The notes under the pieces are model-generated. The model had not been told where the DNA came from, did not search any database, and worked only from the letters and a program-made list of their open reading frames with translations. 64,000 nucleotides of DNA, taken from positions 122,462,235 to 122,526,234 of the forward strand of contig OX328132.1 in NCBI GenBank assembly GCA_946811695.1, read 5' to 3'. Within the stretch, counting starts at the first letter, position 1. Each line of letters opens with the position of its first letter. This document shows positions 1 to 12,316 of the stretch, piece after piece. The position numbers and the translations under genes were made by a program. The stretch is from Gonocerus acuteangulatus (Eukaryota; Arthropoda; Insecta; Hemiptera; Coreidae).

Positions 1-747
1 TCCACCATTTGGGATTTGCTGAATAGTATCGGAGCTAAAAATATTACCTCCTTTAAAAAGTTGCCCTACAGCTAAGCTCTCGCTTCCTTTTCTTGAAGAA
101 GGGATTTTGAAGGGTTTAGTAAAACCTTCAAAAGAGGGTTGAGCGTCTTCCTTCTCCAGCTACTCCTCAATGACTGCAAATCTTCTGTCGTCATTATAAA
201 TGTTCAAAACTGAATGCACTAATACAAACCTAGAAACTGAGATAGATCATTTAAAAAAAAAATCCGTTACGCAGGAGCTACATAACTTAGTGTACACTCT
301 CCATCTTCTGACGAATGAAGGTATTCCTGTAGATTATGCTTAATATAACATATATATAAAACTTAAATAGTATAGCTCTTATATATTTACATACATTATA
401 CAAAGGCTGAGCCAGTAAATGTAATTCGAATGTAATACAGATTAAACCCCAACTTCTAATGCACCGACTTACTTTATTTTTGAAACACATCCTTCTCTTT
501 AGATACCCGCGTCGTATACTGTATTTCGTTACAATATACGAAAGAACGGTCGATAAGAGAAAATTAGTAATTTGGGTCCGTAGTCTACTGCCCTCCTAAT
601 GAACTGATTTCGTTTATTTTTTTCAACGTATGTTTCTCTTTAGATGACCACACATAATACCCAGTTTCGTTTCAATAAATAAAAAATTACGGCCGGTATG
701 TACAAATTTAATTTTAGCGTATTTGTAGAGATCTGAAATTGCATTTT
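1..747. other. Unassigned AT-rich DNA with weak duplications
   Basis: No gene is visible. At about 259-297 there is an A-run followed by a segment containing CGCAGGAGCTACATAACTTA, which closely resembles 63590-63622 near the other end of the window. It is a diverged relative of the TIR motif of repeat family C described below (GACTCGCAGGAACTGCGTCA). Segments 460-545 and 596-690 are imperfect direct duplicates of each other: both carry CTCTTTAGAT followed by a TTTCGTT segment and an A-rich stretch. The rest is unremarkable. Confidence 0.5.
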
Positions 748-1077
748 CCCAATTCGTTCCTGTGATATCGAGGCAGGCGCTAGAGTAGAGTTGGGGTGAA
801 GGGTTTATAAAGGCCGGCCTACCTTAGGTGGGGACAGTTCCCAACAGTTCCCGGGTATTCTACCCAGATGTTCGTCACAGGTAAGCCAGCCCGAAATTCA
901 CTTATCCCACCCCAATTCGTTCCTGTGATATCGAGGCAGGCGCTAGAGTAGAGTTGGGGTAAAGGGTTTATAAAGACCGGTCTACCTTAGGTGGGGACAG
1001 TTCCCAACAGTTCCCGGGTATTCTACCCAGATGTTCGTCACAGGTACGCCAGCCCGAATTTCACTTATTCCACCCCA
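748..1077. repeat. Direct duplication, two 163-bp units
   Basis: Two nearly identical units start at 748 and 911 with CCCAATTCGTTCCTGTGATA. Each runs through a GC-richer stretch (GGTGGGGACAGTTCCCAACA) to GCCAGCCCGAA and a CACCCCAATT junction. The start of a third unit at about 1070 breaks off into unrelated sequence. No coding potential is evident. The near identity points to a recent tandem duplication. Confidence 0.85.
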
Positions 1078-2393
1078 ATTAATAGTAGTTTTATGTAGCT
1101 CTTTCTCGTCAACGTGTCGCTCATCTTAGCGACGTTTTATATGAGGCGTCGCGGATACGAAGAGCGAACTCAACAAAAGGTAGTTTTGAGGAAAATGCGT
1201 TTGAATATTTTTTCCATAAGAGCGAACTCCACTAGAGTATATTCAAAACATTTTTTCCTTGTGGTATCTCTCATTGTTTAAATTATATAATAATTGACCC
1301 GGAATTAGTGTGACCTTCACTTTCAGCGAAAAGAGCATTTTGTTTTTATCATCATCCATCGGACGGGTAGTGGAGTGTTGAGTTCGCCTTCCTATGGCAG
1401 TTTCCAGCCAGCTTGTTTTCATTCATGAAAAATATATCTGTAGATACTTTAAAGCGTCTAGATTCGGATGGAGGGGGAGGGGGAATGACCAGATGTTGAG
1501 GTCGCACTTCATATCCACAATCGGGCGATCAACTTCAAATTTTAACAGCAGCTTCCTGATGATATTTGCTAGTAACGTACCTAAAACTTTTTTCGATTGA
1601 TTGAATTATAACTGATTTTCGACGAATGCTTTAATAGAAAATGAATAATTATTCACCATTTTCGAAAACATTAATATTTCTTAAAACTCCTACGTACTTT
1701 ACCTGGAGTCTATCGCCTTTAAAAAAGCGGGTTTCCGTTCGAGAGACTCAGTGCCACCATTTTATTTTCCAAGAATTGAAACTTATTTTTTTGGACAATT
1801 TAACATCATCCCTTAAAACCCTTTGATTTAAGGAATTGAATATTGATTTACTTGTTATTTTTTAATTTAAGAAAATGACTTTGATTTTGATTGCAAAAAG
1901 TAGTATTAGCCCTTAAGTTGGGTGGGGTAATTTCCGGAAACACGCTAATTCCTGCGAAGGGATTTTTCTGTGAAGGCAATATCTCCCTCTCCCCTTTAGT
2001 TGGTACTCAGGTCGATAAGGGATATTACAAAAACTTGCTAAGGTGACACGATTTCCCTTAGTCACTTTTTAAGGGATATATATAACTTCCCTAGTTCGCC
2101 CAAAATCTTGAGGCTGCTTTTAGTGAAAGGCCTGAAGTTTGTATATAGGTTCACTTTGTGTAAGTTGGTTCTAACACTTTCTACTTCAGCTTACCGCAAG
2201 CACACCCCTGCTCTTAGAAATTACTTCTCTTCCGGAGGTCGTTATTGAGTTCTACCAATTACATTCCCTTCCAACAAAGCAAACTCTTTTAAAGAGTTGC
2301 TCTGATATTGTGCGAATTCCTTCCGATCCCCGCCGAGTCTATCCCAACACTTCAACAACACATTAAGGACGCTATGAGCTTTTGGGTATTTAT
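1078..2393. other. No gene recognised
   Basis: Non-repetitive AT-rich sequence. Short open frames at 1394-1600 and 1641-1826 show no motif that I recognise. A phrase containing GAGCGAACTC appears at about 1160 and again at about 1221, and an inverted version (GAGTTCGCC) lies at about 1380-1390, so this could be a decayed inverted-repeat element. I cannot define ends. Confidence 0.35.
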
Positions 2394-3040
2394 CAGAGTA
2401 GGGCATTATTCAATAATTTTTTTATTCAATAATCAATCAAATAAATTATTATTGAATAAGAATTTATTCATTGAATAAGTTATTCGTCCACTGATTTATT
2501 TTTTATTCAATGGATAACAGGGTTGGCTCATTATTCAATAAATTTTTATGAAATGAGAATTTATTTATTTATTGAGTTATTCATTGACTGATTTTTATTT
2601 TATTTAATAAATAATAAATTAGTTTTCATTCTTCATTCATTATTTTTATACATTTAAAATAATTTTGTTCATAGAACACCAAACTCAGATTCTTTAAGTT
2701 CAGTAAACAATATCACTTAAATAAACAATTTTCATTAAAAGTATGAAAAAGTTTAATGAACGTAGTCATTTTTATTAGAAAATATTGTTAAAATAAATCA
2801 TTTGTATTTAACGAAAACTTTCAATGAAATAAATCAATTTTATTCAAAAAATTGTTTCATTCGAATAAATAACTTTTATTCAATAAACATTTTCATCCAA
2901 TAAATCATTTTTATTCAATAAAAATTTTCATTAAATAAATCATTGTTATTCAATAATGACTAAACATAAAAATGTACGTTATTCATTGAATTTACTGAAT
3001 AATGAATGAAAAATTATTCATTATTCTCAGACATGAATAA
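2394..3040 (-). mobile_element. AT-rich hAT-type MITE, degraded copy
   Basis: The segment begins with CAGAGTAGGGCATTATTCAA and is built from variants of TTATTCAATAAA. It is the reverse complement, with divergence, of the element at 62900-63530, which has clear 8-bp target duplications. Here one terminus matches and the other end (about 3030-3040) is changed or truncated, so no target duplication is found. It contains no open frame. Class assignment rests on the better copy at 62.9 kb. Confidence 0.65.
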
Positions 3041-3274
3041 TTTTGTCCGGGGTTGGGGATATTTGGTAACGCCCTCCCCATGGTATTTTTTTTTCAATAT
3101 TTCACGGTACATGAATAATTTGGTCTGGAGTTGGGGGTTTTGGCAAGCGTCTATTTTTGATGTAACATTGTGACACTTCTATCAATACGATTTTCATTCA
3201 AGATAATAAAAATTACATCAGCTAAGAGGAGATTAATAATTTAGGCCTAGAATAAGCCTTCACTAGTAATAAAT

Positions 3275-4335
3275 CGATTTGAAGGTGAAATTCCTCTTTG
3301 AAGGTGAATTTGAAAGTTGGACTGATCCTCTGGGAAGGTGCAATTCATATGAGTCGGACTGATTCTCTATGAAGGCACAATTCGTCCAAGTTGGACTGAT
3401 TCACTATGAAGGTGCAATTCGTCCAAGTTGGACTGATTCTCTACGAAGAAGAAATTCCTCTGAGTTAGGGTGATTCTCTATGAAGGTACAATAGGTCTTA
3501 GTTGGATGGATTCTCTCTGAAGGCGCAATTCCTCCAAGTTGGACTGATTCTCTACGAAGGGGAAATTCGTAAAAGTTGGACTGATTCTCTACGAAGCGGA
3601 AATTCCTCTGAGTTGGGGTGATTCTCTATGAAGGCGCAATTCGTCAAAGTTGGATTGATTATCTATGAAGGCGCAATTCGTCGGAGTTGGACTGGTTCTC
3701 TACGAAGGAGAAGTTCCTCTGAGTTAGGGTGATTCTCTCTGAAGGTACAATAGGTCTGAGTTCAATTGATTCTCTATGAAGGCCCAATTCGTCAAAGTTG
3801 GACTGATTCTCTAGAAGGCGCAATTCGTCAAAGTTGGAGTGATTCTCTACGGAGGAGAAGTTCCTCTGAGTTGGGGTGATTCTCTATGAAGGTACAATAG
3901 GTCTGAGTTGGATTGATTCTCTATGAAGGCGCAATTCGTCCAAGTTGGACTGATTCTCTACGAAGGAGAAGTTCCTCTGTAGTTGTGGTAAATCTCTATG
4001 AGGGTACAATAGGTCTGAGTTTGATTAATTCTCTATGAAGGCGCAATTCGTCAAAGTTAGACTGATTCTCTACGAAGGAGAAGTTCCTCTGAGTTAGGGT
4101 GATTCTCTCTGAAGGTACAATAGGTCTGAGTTCAATTGATTATCTATGAAGGCGCAATTCGTCAAAGTTGGACTGATTCTCTACGAAGGAGAAGTTCCTC
4201 TTAGTTGGGGTGATTCTCTCTGAAGGTACAGTAGGTCTGAGTTCAATTGATTATCTATGAAGGCGCAATTCGTCAAAGTTGGACTGATTATCTATGGAGT
4301 CGCAATTCCTTCAAGTCGGACTGATTCCCTTCGGC
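3275..4335. repeat. 37-bp minisatellite, about 28 units
   Basis: Tandem units of about 37 bp of the type GATTCTCTATGAAGGCGCAA followed by TTCGTCAAAGTTGGACT. Two or three subtypes alternate: one with GCGCAATTCGTC, one with AGAAGTTCCTCTGAG, and one with GTACAATAGGTCTGAG. The order of subtypes suggests a longer composite unit of about 110 bp. The frame open at 4257-4445 is a continuation of the array and has no independent support. Confidence 0.9.
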
Positions 4336-5239
4336 GACTAAAATCCTCGTTTTGTCGAATTGTAGCGACTCTGTATCGCGGGTATTTGAAAAGAGCCATG
4401 ACTGTATGCGAGGAAAGAGATGATGACGGACTCAGCTCTTGTTGAAGGGTAGCCTTGAGTATATATAGCTGATGTCATTTTCTGGGTGATTCCACCTCAG
4501 CTCTATTTAGGAGCCTTGACCCTCTCCTCAGCGCCCAAAAACCGTCAGCTCTTGAAACTGACGTGCAATTTCAACATTAACGTATCTTCCTATTACCTTC
4601 CGGAGTATTGTTAATTATGACATTTCCACAGCACTCAACACAGCTTTCTCAATCAATGAATTCTAATGTAATTTTGATGTTGCATTTTCATCTTCTCTTT
4701 CTGCGTTTGAATTTACAGATAAATTCATGTGTCCAGGTCACACATTGTCACGTGTACTTTATATTGGCTGTATTTCATACGTGTCGTTAAGAGATAATAA
4801 AATTTCATTAAAATAAGTCATTTTTTGAGCTGATGCATATGGTGGTGATGGTACTGGATGAAATAGGAATACCGAAACACCAGGTCTCAGCCACAATTAA
4901 TTTATTCAATTCGCAAAGCAGGCTTTTGGAGTCTACAGCTTGACCATCAGTGGATCTAGTACTTTATTGTAGGCGGTATAGTTGAATGTAAAAGCCAAGG
5001 GACCCCCCAGTTATTTTCTATTTGATATAACAAGTAAGGAACCAAAATGTCAAGGCCATAAGTCACTTGGAAGACAGTGCTCAATGCTGTTTTAAAAAAT
5101 GAAAACGGAAATTTTTTTAAAAATTTTGCAAAAATTACAAGTCATGTTATGACACAAAAACTTAAATTTATTTGGTTATTTTACATTAGAAACCATGTTA
5201 AAAGTAAGTAAATTTTATAATGTAGACCATGATAAAAAT
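4336..5239. other. No gene recognised
   Basis: Single-copy-looking AT-rich DNA. No coding motif, tandem repeat or terminal inverted repeat is visible. A short frame at 4608-4790 has no recognisable features. Confidence 0.4.
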
Positions 5240-5770
5240 GACGTATTTAAATTTTGTAATTGGAAGTAGCTCCAAGAGCCAAAATCTTCGCTTTTGCCAC
5301 CTAAAACTTTTTCTAACTTTTTTTAACTCATTTTTGTGGTTGATATAATTCATTATCAGAAGCATTTTCATAACTGCTTTGGGCACTTGAACTATCATTT
5401 AAATCATCATCCTGTGGATTAATAGAAGAAGGCGTGGATTTTGCAGTAGAAACACACTTTCCTATTCTCTCATCTTCTTTTTCAATCTTTCTTGTATTTT
5501 AATATACTCTTTGTCTAGAGATGAAGTGATCATTTTTCTCTTAGTTCTTTGGCCAATTAAAAAATATTTGTCTTGTTGCATTTTCATGAGAATTACAGCA
5601 TACAAATGATTGCGCGTTTCCTCTTTGTTTTTCTGTTTTATTTTTGTCTTTATTATTCTTTAAAAGCAGCCACTGTGAATGCACACTTTCAAGTTTTTCA
5701 ATTGAATTATTGGCACATTTAGTCGGGATTAGGGCTTTGCTCTAAACTTCAGTCATTTCTTCAATTGTGC
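5240..5770 (-). pseudogene. Frameshifted relic of a repeat-encoded protein
   Basis: Read on the minus strand, several frames in succession give protein-like text. From about 5745 down: EEMTEV, a stop, then SKALIPTKCANNSIEKL and ESVHSQWLLLKNNKDKNKTE. After a frameshift come LMKMQQDKYFLIGQRTKRKM and SSLDKEYIKIQERLKKKMRE. After a second shift comes a Ser/Asp-rich run (NPQDDDLNDSSSAQSSYENA). At least one stop and two frameshifts break it. The charged text resembles a coiled-coil-containing protein I associate with repeats common in insect genomes, but I cannot name the family. It is a decayed coding region; function is not assigned. Confidence 0.5.
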
Positions 5771-6416
5771 TATGACTAGCTACCGGACAGATTTTTTTTT
5801 TTCACTTAAAAAAAGTGAAATCCTAACAAAACTTGTTTTGTTGTAGGAAGTTGGTTCTTCTTTTTTAAAGGTTCTAAGTCCTTAACACCGATTAAGCGCA
5901 GACAATTTGATTGAAACTAGATCACTGGCTCCGTTCTTTATTTCACTTTTTATTAATGAATACAATACAGTGATCTTCCTAAGTGAAATTTTGCAGTTTA
6001 ACAAACGTGAAACAAAAAAGGCGTTAAATACCCGAAAGTAACAAAGATTTGAAGTTTTATAACTCCTTTACATTCCAGTACTCTTATCTTGCAAATTTTT
6101 AATATCAACTGTAATAAAGAGATCAACAGCTTTGTTAAATTTTGAATCCTGAAAAACAAACAAACAAACTTATAGGGGGCCTCCCATATCTTCTAGGGTG
6201 CTACGATTTTGCATAGATTATTATTTTACTAGATGTAACAAAATGGGAGTGTCCCTAGGTATCTAAAAAAAAATTGAGTTTTTGGACCACCCTATGGTAT
6301 ATATATTTAAGTTTTAAAAATTATCAAGATATTTTAAAAAAAAGTTCGTTAAAACCGTTAAAAACCGGCATTACTAATTTGACCAATATAAATAATTTAC
6401 AAATTAACCAATTTTC
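5771..6416. other. No gene recognised
   Basis: AT-rich sequence leading into the satellite. It contains short homopolymer runs and no recognisable motif. Confidence 0.4.
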
Positions 6417-9400
6417 AGTAAATATCAATTCAAAACTATATTAACATCTAATAAGGAGATTAGCCACCAGCTCATCAATTACAAGACTAGACTAGAATAT
6501 TTATTTACTGCTGAGCATCCGATAACCACAAACTATTGAGTAAATATCAATTCAAAACTATATTAACATCTAATTAGGAGATTAGCCACCAGCTCATCAA
6601 TTACAAGACTAGACTAGAATATTTATTTATTGCTGAGCATCCGATAACCACAAACTATTGAGTAAATATCAATTCAAAACTATATTAACATCTAATAAGG
6701 AGATTAGCCACCAGCTCATGAATTACAAGACTAGACTAGAATATTTATTTATTGCTGAGCATCCGATAACCACAAACTATTGAGTAAATATCAATTCAAA
6801 ACTATATTAACATCTAATTAGGAGATTAGCCACCAGCTCATGAATTACAAGACTAGACTAGAATATTTATTTATTGCTGAGCATCCGATAACCACAAACT
6901 ATTGAGTAAATATCAATTCAAAACTATATTAACATCTAATAAGGAGATTAGACACCAGCTCATGAATTACAAGACTAGACTAGAATATTTATTTATTGCT
7001 GAGCATCCGATACCCACAAACTATTGAGTAAATATCAATTCAAAACTATATTAACATCTAATAAGGAGATTAGACACCAGCTCATGAATTACAAGACTAG
7101 ACTAGAATATTTATTTATTGCTGAGCATCCGATAACCACAAACTATTGAGTAAATATCAATTCAAAACTATATTAACATCTAATTAGGAGATTAGCCACC
7201 AGCTCATGAATTACAAGACTAGACTAGAATATTTATTTATTGCTGAGCATCCGATACCCACAAACTATTGAGTAAATATCAATTCAAAACTATATTAACA
7301 TCTAATAAGGAGATTATCCACCAGCTCATGAATTACAAGACTAGACTAGAATATTTATTTATTGCTGAGCATCCGATAACCACAAACTATTGAGTAAATA
7401 TCAATTCAAAACTATATTAACATCTAATAAGGAGATTAGCCACCAGCTCATGAATTACAAGACTAGACTAGAATATTTATTTATTGCTGAGCATCCGATA
7501 CCCACAAACTATTGAGTAAATATCAATTCAAAACTATATTAACATCTAATAAGGAGATTAGCCACCAGCTCATGAATTACAAGACTAGACTAGAATATTT
7601 ATTTATTGCTGAGCATCCGATACCCACAAACTATTGAGTAAATATCAATTCAAAACTATATTAACATCTAATAAGGAGATTAGCCACCAGTTCATGAATT
7701 ACAAGACTAGACTAGAATATTTATTTATTGCTGAGCATCCGATACCCACAAACTATTGAGTAAATATCAATTCAAAACTATATTAACATCTAATTAGGAG
7801 ATTAGACACCAGCTCATGAATTACAAGACTAGACTAGAATATTTATTTATTGCTGAGCATCCGATACCCACAAACTATTGAGTAAATATCAATTCAAAAC
7901 TATATTAACATCTAATAAGGAGATTAGACACCAGCTCATGAATTACAAGACTAGACTAGAATATTTATTTATTGCTGAGCATCCGATAACCACAAACTAT
8001 TGAGTAAATATTAATTCAAAACTATATTAACATCTAATTAGGAGATTAGCCACCAGCTCATGAATTACAAGACTAGACTAGAATATTTATTTATTGCTGA
8101 GCATCCGATACCCACAAACTATTGAGTAAATATCAATTCAAAACTATATTAACATCTAATAAGGAGATTATCCACCAGCTCATGAATTACAAGACTAGAC
8201 TAGAATATTTATTTATTGCTGAGCATCCGATAACCACAAACTATTGAGTAAATATCAATTCAAAACTATATTAACATCTAATAAGGAGATTAGCCACCAG
8301 CTCATGAATTACAAGACTAGACTAGAATATTTATTTATTGCTGAGCATCCGATACCCACAAACTATTGAGTAAATATCAATTCAAAACTATATTAACATC
8401 TAATAAGGAGATTAGCCACCAGCTCATGAATTACAAGACTAGACTAGAATATTTATTTATTGCTGAGCATCCGATACCCACAAACTATTGAGTAAATATC
8501 AATTCAAAACTATATTAACATCTAATAAGGAGATTAGCCACCAGTTCATGAATTACAAGACTAGACTAGAATATTTATTTATTGCTGAGCATCCGATACC
8601 CACAAACTATTGAGTAAATATCAATTCAAAACTATATTAACATCTAATAAGGAGATTAGACACCAGCTCATGAATTACAAGACTAGACTAGAATATTTAT
8701 TTATTGCTGAGCATCCGATACCCACAAACTATTGAGTAAATATCAATTCAAAACTATATTAACATCTAATAAGGAGATTAGACACCAGCTCATGAATTAC
8801 AAGACTAGACTAGAATATTTATTTATTGCTGAGCATCCGATACCCACAAACTATTGAGTAAATATCAATTCAAAACTATATTAACATCTAATAAGGAGAT
8901 TAGCCACCAGCTCATGAATTACAAGACTAGACTAGAATATTTATTTATTGCTGAGCATCCGATAACCACAAACTATTGAGTAAATATCAATTCAAAACTA
9001 TATTAACATCTAATAAGGAGATTAGACACCAGCTCATGAATTACAAGACTAGACTAGAATATTTATTTATTGCTGAGCATCCGATACCCACAAACTATTG
9101 AGTAAATATCAATTCAAAACTATATTAACATCTAATAAGGAGATTAGACACCAGCTCATGAATTACAAGACTAGACTAGAATATTTATTTATTGCTGAGC
9201 ATCCGATAACCACAAACTATTGAGTAAATATCAATTCAAAACTATATTAACTTCTAATTAGGAGATTAGCCACCAGCTCATGAATTACAAGACTAGACTA
9301 GAATATTTATTTATTGCTGAGCATCCGATACCCACAAACTATTGAGTAAATATCAATTCAAAACTATATTAACATCTAATAAGGAGATTATCCACCAGCT

Positions 9401-11282
9401 CATGAATTACAAGACTAGACTAGAATATTTATTTATTGCTGAGCATCCGATAACCACAAACTATTGAGTAAATATCAATTCAAAACTATATTAACATCTA
9501 ATAAGGAGATTAGCCACCAGCTCATGAATTACAAGACTAGACTAGAATATTTATTTATTGCTGAGCATCCGATACCCACAAACTATTGAGTAAATATCAA
9601 TTCAAAACTATATTAACATCTAATAAGGAGATTAGCCACCAGCTCATGAATTACAAGACTAGACTAGAATATTTATTTATTGCTGAGCATCCGATACCCA
9701 CAAACTATTGAGTAAATATCAATTCAAAACTATATTAACATCTAATAAGGAGATTAGCCACCAGTTCATGAATTACAAGACTAGACTAGAATATTTATTT
9801 ATTGCTGAGCATCCGATACCCACAAACTATTGAGTAAATATCAATTCAAAACTATATTAACATCTAATTAGGAGATTAGACACCAGCTCATGAATTACAA
9901 GACTAGACTAGAATATTTATTTATTGCTGAGCATCCGATACCCACAAACTATTGAGTAAATATCAATTCAAAACTATATTAACATCTAATAAGGAGATTA
10001 GACACCAGCTCATGAATTACAAGACTAGACTAGAATATTTATTTATTGCTGAGCATCCGATAACCACAAACTATTGAGTAAATATCAATTCAAAACTATA
10101 TTAACATCTAATTAGGAGATTAGCCACCAGCTCATGAATTACAAGACTAGACTAGAATATTTATTTATTGCTGAGCATCCGATACCCACAAACTATTGAG
10201 TAAATATCAATTCAAAACTATATTAACATCTAATAAGGAGATTATCCACCAGCTCATGAATTACAAGACTAGACTAGAATATTTATTTATTGCTGAGCAT
10301 CCGATAACCACAAACTATTGAGTAAATATCAATTCAAAACTATATTAACATCTAATAAGGAGATTAGCCACCAGCTCATGAATTACAAGACTAGACTAGA
10401 ATATTTATTTATTGCTGAGCATCCGATACCCACAAACTATTGAGTAAATATCAATTCAAAACTATATTAACATCTAATAAGGAGATTAGCCACCAGCTCA
10501 TGAATTACAAGACTAGACTAGAATATTTATTTATTGCTGAGCATCCGATACCCACAAACTATTGAGTAAATATCAATTCAAAACTATATTAACATCTAAT
10601 AAGGAGATTAGCCACCAGTTCATGAATTACAAGACTAGACTAGAATATTTATTTATTGCTGAGCATCCGATACCCACAAACTATTGAGTAAATATCAATT
10701 CAAAACTATATTAACATCTAATAAGGAGATTAGACACCAGCTCATGAATTACAAGACTAGACTAGAATATTTATTTATTGCTGAGCATCCGATACCCACA
10801 AACTATTGAGTAAATATCAATTCAAAACTATATTAACATCTAATAAGGAGATTAGACACCAGCTCATGAATTACAAGACTAGACTAGAATATTTATTTAT
10901 TGCTGAGCATCCGATACCCACAAACTATTGAGTAAATATCAATTCAAAACTATATTAACATCTAATAAGGAGATTAGACACCAGCTCATGAATTACAAGA
11001 CTAGACTAGAATATTTATTTATTGCTGAGCATCCGATACCCACAAACTATTGAGTAAATATCAATTCAAAACTATATTAACATCTAATAAGGAGATTAGA
11101 CACCAGCTCATGAATTACAAGACTAGACTAGAATATTTATTTATTGCTGAGCATCCGATACCCACAAACTATTGAGTAAATATCAATTCAAAACTATATT
11201 AACATCTAATAAGGAGATTAGACACCAGCTCATGAATTACAAGACTAGACTAGAATATTTATTTATTGCTGAGCATCCGATA
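6417..11282. repeat. 122-bp satellite array, about 40 monomers, with higher-order structure
   Basis: Monomers start with AGTAAATATCAATTCAAAAC and recur exactly every 122 bp (6417, 6539, 6661 and so on) for about 4866 bp. The array ends abruptly within a monomer at 11282. Monomers differ at a few diagnostic positions: TAATAAGG or TAATTAGG; GCCACC, GACACC or TCCACC; CTCATG or TTCATG; ATAACC or ATACCC. The TCCACC variant starts at 7271, 8125, 9345 and 10199, and the TTCATG variant at 7637, 8491, 9711 and 10565. Spacings are 854, 1220 and 854 bp, that is 7, 10 and 7 monomers. The last five monomers (10687 on) are a homogeneous GACACC block. No coding potential is seen. Confidence 0.97.
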
Positions 11283-11569
11283 GGAAGGAGACTCGCTCCA
11301 TAGATTTTTTACATATACATTCAATCATTAACGCAAATATGCTATTGGAATTATAATATACATTCAATATTACAAATAGTTATACATAGTTATTTACACT
11401 TATACATTATATGATCTTACATATACATCTAATTATAAACTAGTGATAGAATTATAGTATAGAAAAGAAATAAACAGAAAAAAAAACTAAACAAAATGAA
11501 TAATCTAAATGTGAAAAATAAAACATTGAAAATTTTGGAGTAATTGCTCAATAATTTAGTATTTATTTT
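11283..11569. other. AT-rich unassigned spacer
   Basis: Low-complexity AT-rich DNA between the satellite and the inverted repeat. No features. Confidence 0.4.
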
Positions 11570-11644
11570 AAGGTAAGGGATTGTCGGGGTTCGGTCACTG
11601 CTATTTAATAAAACTACATTTTATCATAAAAATGGTTTTATTGT

Positions 11645-11683
11645 GCCGACGTTTCGGCTTGAACTTCAAGCCTTCATCAGGGC
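11645..11683 (-). ncRNA. Hammerhead ribozyme-like motif
   Basis: On the minus strand the order is GCC, then CTGATGA, one extra A, an 8-bp stem (GGCTTGAA with loop G and TTCAAGCC), then GAAAC, GTC and GGC. This matches the hammerhead core CUGANGA / stem II / GAAAC, with GCC and GGC able to form stem I around it. The unpaired A between core and stem II departs from the consensus. Hammerheads of this minimal type are known in Penelope-like retroelements. Cleavage activity is not shown. Confidence 0.65.
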
Positions 11684-11717
11684 TGTAAAAAACAAGTAGG
11701 ACGGATGTAATACTGAA

Positions 11718-11756
<39 letters not shown>

Positions 11757-11919
11757 TACATACACATACATATATACATACATATATTTATGGAAAAAGA
11801 CAAAACATAAAATACTAGAACATAATATATAGGAGAACAATGTGCTCTAGAAGTGTTTGGATTATTAGGAAAACAGATATAAGAATAACAGATTACATAT
11901 TAGATTAGATATAAGAATA

Positions 11920-11967
<48 letters not shown>

Positions 11968-12001
11968 TTCAGTATTACATCCGTCCTACTTGTTTTTTAC
12001 A

Positions 12002-12040
12002 GCCCTGATGAAGGCTTGAAGTTCAAGCCGAAACGTCGGC
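12002..12040 (+). ncRNA. Hammerhead ribozyme-like motif, mirror copy
   Basis: Same sequence as the motif at 11645-11683, on the plus strand: GCC, CTGATGA, A, an 8-bp stem, GAAAC, GTC, GGC. It lies in the right arm of the inverted pair. Transcripts from either strand through this locus would carry one sense copy and one antisense copy. Confidence 0.65.
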
Positions 12041-12114
12041 ACAATAAAACCATTTTTATGATAAAATGTAGTTTTATTAAATAGCAGTGACCGAACCCCG
12101 ACAATCCCTACCTT

Positions 12115-12316
12115 GCATCATCTACGGTCAACCATCTCCTCACAAAGTATTTATTTTATTTGTGTGCCGCCACTTTCGCTGCTTGTACCTCATCAGAGAA
12201 TAAAAACGTTAGGCATTAATAATAAACGTTAAACAACTTTATGCACAATAAAAATATAAAATGTAAACAAAAAAAATGTTAATATGTTAGTGTTTTTGAG
12301 ATGTTGAATTATTGCT
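12115..12316 (-). repeat. Additional Penelope-type terminal fragment
   Basis: On the minus strand, 12166-12197 reads CTGATGAGGTACAAGCAGCG then AAAGTGGCGGC, and the adjoining segment is ACACAAATAAAATAAATACT. The layout (CTGATGA, short gap, GAAAG, G/C triplet, AATAAA) resembles the neighbouring termini, but the stem II positions do not pair, so I do not call a ribozyme. It is probably a degraded relative. Confidence 0.4.

Larger units (their letters stand above)
11570..12114. repeat. Head-to-head inverted pair of Penelope-type termini around (TA)n
   Basis: The left arm (11570 to about 11755) and right arm (about 11930-12114) are near-perfect reverse complements. The outer ends read AGGGATTGTCGGGGTTCGG and its complement, and each arm carries the phrase AAGCCGAAACGTCGGCACAA followed by AATAAAACC. 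Both arms face a (TA)n tract (11723-11752 and 11925-11961) and a short AT-rich spacer. The arms carry the hammerhead-like motifs listed separately. The AAGCCGAAACGTCGGC phrase with CTGATGA upstream is characteristic of Penelope-like element ends (established knowledge). The palindromic arrangement is read directly. Confidence 0.75.

Noticed and set aside
6417..11282. A CRISPR-like array
   Set aside because: Whole 122-bp units are repeated without unique spacers, and the context is eukaryotic satellite.
12166..12197. A further hammerhead ribozyme on the minus strand
   Set aside because: CTGATGA and GAAAG are present, but stem II positions do not pair and GAAAC is altered. Kept only as a terminal fragment.
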